From Alcaligenaceae bacterium SAGV5 (lineage in GTDB: Bacteria > Pseudomonadota > Gammaproteobacteria > Burkholderiales > Burkholderiaceae_B): a stretch of DNA of 64,000 nucleotides. Position 1 is the stretch's first letter. Each line of letters begins with the position of its first letter. The stretch covers positions 1 to 64,000 of the forward strand of contig SPDP01000001.1 in NCBI GenBank assembly GCA_009360345.1, read 5' to 3'. Under the pieces are notes generated by a model. It was not told where the DNA came from. It was given only the letters and a program-made list of their open reading frames with translations, and ran no database searches. The translations under genes were made by a program, and so were the position numbers. Below are positions 60,221-64,000 of the stretch, one piece after another.

Positions 60221-60973
60221 TCAGAGATGGCGCGGCTTGCGCGGCGCGCGCACGGCGAAATGGTCGTAGACGGCATCGGGCAAGAGGCGCATCAGCTTGG
60301 CGACGATGCCCATCTGCCACGGGATGACGGTGTAGCGGACGCCGCGCTCCAGGGCGCGGGAAGCCTTGTCGGCGAACACGTCGGCGTCCATCAGGAACGG
60401 CATGGAATACGGATTGCGCGCGGTCATGGGCGTGCGGATGTAGCCCGGCGCGATGGTCGATACGCGTATGCCCTGCGGCGACAACTCGTTGCGCAGGCTT
60501 TCGCAATAGGCAATGACGGCCGCCTTGGAAGCGCTGTACGCGCCCGCGCCGGGCAGTCCGCGTATGCCGGCCACGCTGGCGATGCCCGCCAGGTGACCAC
60601 GGCCGGCCTGCTTCATGGCGGGGATGAACGGTTCGAAGGTCGCCACCATGGCGATCAGGTTGGTGTCGATCACGGCGCGGAAAGCGTCGAAATCCTCCAT
60701 TTCCTCGGTCAACGTACCGGTGCTGATGCCAGCATTGGCGATCACCAGATCGGTGCCGCCCAAGGCCAGGAAATCCCCGGCCGCCGCATGCAGGGCATCG
60801 CGGTCACGCACGTCCAGCGCATAGCAGCGGTGGCTGCCCGGCAGCGACGCGGCCAGCGCCTGCAAGGCCTCCTGGCGCCGGCCCACCAGGCCCAGCGTGG
60901 CGCCCAGGCCCGCATAGCGGCGCGCCAGCGCCTGCCCGATGCCGCTGCTCGCACCGGTGATGAAGACGTTCAT
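60221..60973 (-). CDS. Short-chain dehydrogenase/reductase
   Basis: A 250-residue classical SDR: cofactor motif TGASSGIGQALARRYA (7-22), VIANAGIS, and the catalytic YSASK with upstream Ser. The start at 60973 has GAGGGGAG just upstream; an ATG at 61003 is less likely. Located 33 nt upstream of the SulP gene on the same strand, possibly co-transcribed. Substrate unknown. Confidence 0.92.
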   Translation of the reverse strand: MNVFITGASSGIGQALARRYAGLGATLGLVGRRQEALQALAASLPGSHRCYALDVRDRDALHAAAGDFLALGGTDLVIANAGISTGTLTEEMEDFDAFRAVIDTNLIAMVATFEPFIPAMKQAGRGHLAGIASVAGIRGLPGAGAYSASKAAVIAYCESLRNELSPQGIRVSTIAPGYIRTPMTARNPYSMPFLMDADVFADKASRALERGVRYTVIPWQMGIVAKLMRLLPDAVYDHFAVRAPRKPRHL

Positions 60974-61148
60974 GCTCCCCTCTCGTGAGTTCATCATTAT
61001 CACCTTTAATCATGTAGTTCTTACTGGAAATCATTAAGAAACGGCCCGCGCGCCACCCCTATTGTCGCCAGGACGCCAAGCCGGTCGGCCCTGGATGAAT
61101 CTGCGATACTGCGGGAAGAACCGCGTCCGCGGCACCACAGAGAGCAAG

Positions 61149-62588
61149 ATGACGTCCCTTCCCATTTCCGATGTGCAAGCCGCGCTGACCGGATTGGTCG
61201 GCCAGGCGAATGTCTATGCCGATCCCGCGGACAAGGCCCGCTACGAAACCGGCGCCCGCTACGGCGACGGCAAGGCCGCCCTGGTGGTGCGGCCCGGCTC
61301 GGCCGCCGAGGTGGCCGCGGTGGTGCGCTACTGCGTGGACACCGGCACGCCGCTGATCGCCCAGGGCGCCAACACCGGCCTGGTGGCCGCCAGCACGCCG
61401 GACGCCAGCGGCACTCAGGTCGTGCTGAGCCTGGAGCGGCTGCGCGGCGAGATCGCGATCGACCGCGCCAACCGCACCGCCACCGTCGGCGCCGGTGTCA
61501 CGCTGCAGGAACTGAACGACAAGCTGGCCGAACATGGCCTGTGCTTTCCCATCGACCTGGGCGCCAATCCCTCGCTGGGCGGCATGATCGCCACCAATAC
61601 CGGCGGCTCGCGGCTGATCCGCTACGGCGACGTGCGCCACAACCTGCTGGGCATCGAAGTCGTGCTGGCCGATCCGCCGGGACAGGTGCTGGACCTGATG
61701 AGCGGGCTGCGCAAGAACAATACCGGCTACGACCTCAAGCAGCTCTTCGTCGGCGTGGGCGGCGCGGGCGGCGTCATCACCCGCGCCGTCGTGCAGGTCC
61801 ATCCCCTGCCCCGCCAGACGGCCACCGCGCTGATCGTACCCACCAGCCAGGAAGCCGTGCTGGAACTGCTGATCGCGCTGGAAAGCGAGTTCGGCGATTT
61901 CCTGACCGCCTACGAGGGCATGTCCCGTTCCACCGTCCAGTCGGTCATCGACCACGTGCCCGGCGTCGCCAACCCCTTCGCCCCCGAGCCCATCCCCGAC
62001 TACTGCCTGCTGGTGGAGCTGGCCGCCACCTCGTCGCGCGAAGTGCTGGGCGTGGACCTGCAATCGGCGCTGAACGATTTCCTGGAACGGCAATTCGACG
62101 TGCTGGTGGCCAACGCCGTGCTGGACGGCGGCCCCGACCTCTGGAAAATCCGCCATTCCATCAGCGAATCCATCCGCCACCAGGGCAAGCTGATCGCCTT
62201 CGACATCGCCGTGCCGCGCTCTTCGATGGTGGACTTCCAGACCACCGCGCGGCGGATGCTGGAAGCCGGCTTCCCCTGGCTGCGCCTGTTCGACTTCGGC
62301 CACTGGGCCGACGGCGGCACCCACTTCAACATCGTCTGGCCCCACGACGCCACGCCCGCCTACGACGCGGACACCGTGGAAAAACTCCGGCTGGCGATCT
62401 ACGACCTGGTGGTCCGCCAGTTCGGCGGCAGCTTCAGCGCCGAACACGGCGTCGGCCCCTACAACGAACGCTTCTACCACCGCTATGCGTCGCCCGAAGC
62501 GCAGGCGCTGTCGGGCAAGATCCAGCAAGCCATAGACCCCGGGCATACGCTGGGCCAAGTCTATTTCGGCCCATCTTCCAAACCCTGA
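61149..62588 (+). CDS. FAD-linked oxidase, GlcD/D-2-hydroxyacid dehydrogenase type (paralog)
   Basis: A 479-residue flavoprotein with PP-loop IAQGANTGLVAASTPDASG, GGMIATNTGGSRLIRYGDVRHN, NTGYDLKQLFVGVGGAGGVIT and C-terminal SFSAEHGVGPYNERFY. It resembles the oxidase at 35572 in all motifs but has Gly-Ala changes in the PP-loop and a different C-terminal His motif (GHWADGGTHFN instead of GHVGDGNLHYN). A perfect-stem terminator follows. Confidence 0.9.
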   Translation: MTSLPISDVQAALTGLVGQANVYADPADKARYETGARYGDGKAALVVRPGSAAEVAAVVRYCVDTGTPLIAQGANTGLVAASTPDASGTQVVLSLERLRGEIAIDRANRTATVGAGVTLQELNDKLAEHGLCFPIDLGANPSLGGMIATNTGGSRLIRYGDVRHNLLGIEVVLADPPGQVLDLMSGLRKNNTGYDLKQLFVGVGGAGGVITRAVVQVHPLPRQTATALIVPTSQEAVLELLIALESEFGDFLTAYEGMSRSTVQSVIDHVPGVANPFAPEPIPDYCLLVELAATSSREVLGVDLQSALNDFLERQFDVLVANAVLDGGPDLWKIRHSISESIRHQGKLIAFDIAVPRSSMVDFQTTARRMLEAGFPWLRLFDFGHWADGGTHFNIVWPHDATPAYDADTVEKLRLAIYDLVVRQFGGSFSAEHGVGPYNERFYHRYASPEAQALSGKIQQAIDPGHTLGQVYFGPSSKP

Positions 62589-62602
62589 CTTTCTCCAGAA
62601 AA

Positions 62603-62644
62603 ACAAGAACGGCCTTGCACCATTGAATGCAAGGCCGTTCTTGT
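62603..62644. terminator. Strong hairpin terminator, 17-bp perfect stem
   Basis: 62603-62619 pairs perfectly with 62628-62644 over 17 bp with an 8-nt loop (CCATTGAA), starting 15 nt after the oxidase stop. A short T-rich stretch (TTGTCTCT) overlaps the 3' arm. It may also act on the convergent dsbA transcript. Confidence 0.8.
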
Positions 62645-62653
62645 CTCTACCAT

Positions 62654-62737
62654 CCAGACCCAGGGCACCGCGGATCCGGCTTTGCCGGTCCGCCAGTGCC
62701 GCCCCCTGGGGGGCGCGCGTCAGCGCGTAGGGGGGGG
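62654..62737 (-). repeat. Double-hairpin intergenic repeat, copy G
   Basis: Begins 1 nt after the dsbA stop. Small hairpin CGCGC/GCGCG with GTCA loop; long hairpin with GGCAC/GTGCC outer stem; far end TGGGTCTGG. Confidence 0.87.
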
Positions 62738-62738
62738 C

Positions 62739-63386
62739 CTACTTCTTTTCCCTGCCGATCAGGAAATCGGCGACTTGCAGGGCGCCAAGATTGCTGCCGG
62801 TCATCGACGGCGAGGTCAGATAGCGGCCGTTGATGGCCAGCGTGGGCACGCCGTCGATCTTGTAGGCTTCGGCCAGCTTGGTGGCGCGCTGCACCTTGCT
62901 CTGGACGCCGAAGGAGTTGTAGGCGGCCGTGAACTGCGCACGATCCAGGCCCTGCTTCTCGGCCCAGTCGAAGATGCGGTTGGCCGTGTTCAACGGCTGG
63001 CGCTGTTCGTGGATGGCGGTGAAGACCATGCGATGCAGTTGGTCGACCTTGCCCAGCGCCTCCAGCGTGTAGTACAGGCGTTGCTGCGGTTCCATGCCGG
63101 CGTTGAAACGCACCGGCACGCGGCGCACCACGACATCGGGCGGCAGTTTCTTGATCCAGGCTTCCAGGCTCGGCTCGAGCGCATTGCAGTGCGGGCAGCT
63201 ATACCAGAAGAACTCGGTGACCTCGACCTTGCCCGGGGAGTCCGTGGCCTGGGGCTGCTGCAGGCGGATGTACTCGGTGCCCTCGCGCGGCTGCTGCGCC
63301 TGGGCGGTACCCGGCAGGGCGGCGACGAAACCGGCGGCCAGGGCCAGGCTGGCAACGATATGGCGGAAAGAGAAGCGACCGATCAT
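62739..63386 (-). CDS. dsbA: Thiol:disulfide interchange protein DsbA
   Basis: A 215-residue periplasmic oxidase with signal peptide (IVASLALAAGFVAALPGTAQA, cleavage about residue 30), active site CPHC (64-67, in FFWYSCPHCNALEP) and cis-Pro loop DGVPTLAINGRY. It introduces disulfides into secreted proteins. It follows a SPOR-domain gene on the same strand by about 90 nt. Confidence 0.95.
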   Translation of the reverse strand: MIGRFSFRHIVASLALAAGFVAALPGTAQAQQPREGTEYIRLQQPQATDSPGKVEVTEFFWYSCPHCNALEPSLEAWIKKLPPDVVVRRVPVRFNAGMEPQQRLYYTLEALGKVDQLHRMVFTAIHEQRQPLNTANRIFDWAEKQGLDRAQFTAAYNSFGVQSKVQRATKLAEAYKIDGVPTLAINGRYLTSPSMTGSNLGALQVADFLIGREKK

Positions 63387-63477
63387 AGGATTCCTCTGAT
63401 AACGTGGCCCGGACGGCGGACCGGCCGGGCGTGGTGGAAACTCGGACCGCGGCGGGCGGCGCGAAGTTCCACCCGGA

Positions 63478-64000
63478 TCATTTCTTCACGACGGCGGCCT
63501 CGATGCCGTTCTCGGCCAGGCGCGCCCGCGTGCGGTTCATGTCGTCCAGACGGGTGAAGGGCCCCACGCGTACGCGGTGCACCGTGCCGGCAGCCACATC
63601 GGCCGTCTCCAGGCGCGCCTCGAACCCCATGAAGGCCAGCTTGGCCTTGAGCGCTTCGGCGTCCTCGATCACGCGGTAGGCGCCGACTTGCAGGAAATAA
63701 GTGCCCGAACCCGTGGCGCCGGGCGCCTGTGCGGGTGCCTGGGACGGCGCGGCGGCCGACGGCGCGGGAGGTTGCGCCCCCTTTTTGTCCTTGTCGACGT
63801 TCTGGCTGGCCAGGAAGTCCCCCAAGGGATCGCGGGTTGCCTGGGGTACCGGCGCGGGCGCCGGCTGCGAGGCCGAGGGTCCCGATGCCGAGGGCGCGCC
63901 GGCGGGGCCGTCCTTGCCGTAAAGACTGCGGTTCGGATCAGGAGCGTTGGCGGGATCGGACGGCTGCGCGGGTGCTGCCGGCGGCCGGGTTCCCTTGCTG
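63478..64000 (-). CDS. SPOR-domain protein (3' part, FtsN-like)
   Basis: The gene enters from the right edge; 174 codons are visible. The visible N-terminal part is Pro/Ala/Ser-rich (periplasmic linker). The C-terminal SPOR domain (about the last 75 residues) reads YFLQVGAYRVIEDAEALKAKLAFMGFEARLE then VHRVRVGPFTRLDDMNRTRARLAENGIEAAVVKK. SPOR domains bind denuded septal peptidoglycan, so a cell-division role like FtsN or DedD is likely. The membrane anchor would lie outside the window. Confidence 0.88.
   Translation of the reverse strand, partial: SKGTRPPAAPAQPSDPANAPDPNRSLYGKDGPAGAPSASGPSASQPAPAPVPQATRDPLGDFLASQNVDKDKKGAQPPAPSAAAPSQAPAQAPGATGSGTYFLQVGAYRVIEDAEALKAKLAFMGFEARLETADVAAGTVHRVRVGPFTRLDDMNRTRARLAENGIEAAVVKK

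Noticed and set aside
62603..62644. Insertion-sequence terminal inverted repeats
   Set aside because: The 17-bp arms are only 8 nt apart and follow a stop codon, so a terminator hairpin is the simpler reading.
1..64000. CRISPR array, tRNA, rRNA, prophage or integrated element
   Set aside because: No regularly spaced direct repeats, no recognisable tRNA or rRNA sequence, and no integrase, transposase or phage structural genes were seen.

Overview
The window is about 64 kb of GC-rich (roughly two-thirds G+C by eye) chromosomal DNA from a beta-proteobacterium. It is most likely Alcaligenaceae, a Bordetella- or Achromobacter-like organism. The evidence is three orphan Bug-type tripartite tricarboxylate receptors, the dprA-smg-topB and def-fmt-rsmB-ntrYX-trkAH gene order, DUF3717, DUF3567 and DUF4390 proteins, and many IclR/LysR-controlled catabolic clusters. 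I see no rRNA, tRNA, CRISPR array, insertion sequence or prophage. Assignment rests on my own reading of protein motifs; no database search was run.

Layout. 1-187: 5' end of a branched-chain amino acid binding protein. 475-1562: RES/Xre toxin-antitoxin pair. 1775-5310: prfC, a membrane-anchored hypothetical protein, and the iron-storage pair bfr and bfd with Fur-like sites. 5522-13563: an unknown organic-acid or aromatic catabolic cluster (amidohydrolase, IclR regulator, cupin, HpcH aldolase, flavin reductase, Bug receptor, two-subunit class I hydro-lyase, ketopantoate-reductase-like enzyme), with the same operator-like sequence in front of its two transcription units. 13716-20981: housekeeping stretch with NUDIX, DUF3717, glycine-zipper protein, a SET-domain protein next to topoisomerase III with a histone-H1-like tail, smg and dprA. 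21150-31220: def-fmt-rsmB-DUF4390-ntrY-ntrX-trkA-trkH and a tiny CobW-like protein, mostly overlapping and probably one long transcript. 31346-33255: DUF3567, a 416-bp non-coding stretch with competing hairpins, and a GCS2-type carboxylate-amine ligase.

33337-42672: second catabolic cluster (MmgE/PrpD, IclR, FAD oxidase, fumarase/ASL-family lyase, Bug receptor, sulfurtransferase, molybdopterin oxidoreductase). 42899-44215: a MarR regulator whose 5' end carries a C9 tract, then exonuclease III. 44236-48269: Bug receptor, metallophosphoesterase fusion, divergent LysR. 48275-54660: a cluster that reads as an orotate-use module: transporter, PyrK, class 1B PyrD, M20 carbamoyl hydrolase, divergent XRE regulator, and a second-type PyrE. 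54684-63386: AmpG, DUF2076, PACE exporter with LysR, SulP, SDR, a GlcD-like oxidase and DsbA. 63478-64000: 3' part of a SPOR protein.

A family of about 80-bp double-hairpin repeats (seven good copies) lies between genes across the window. Five copies start 0-9 nt after a stop codon in fixed orientation, and their stems vary in a compensatory way.
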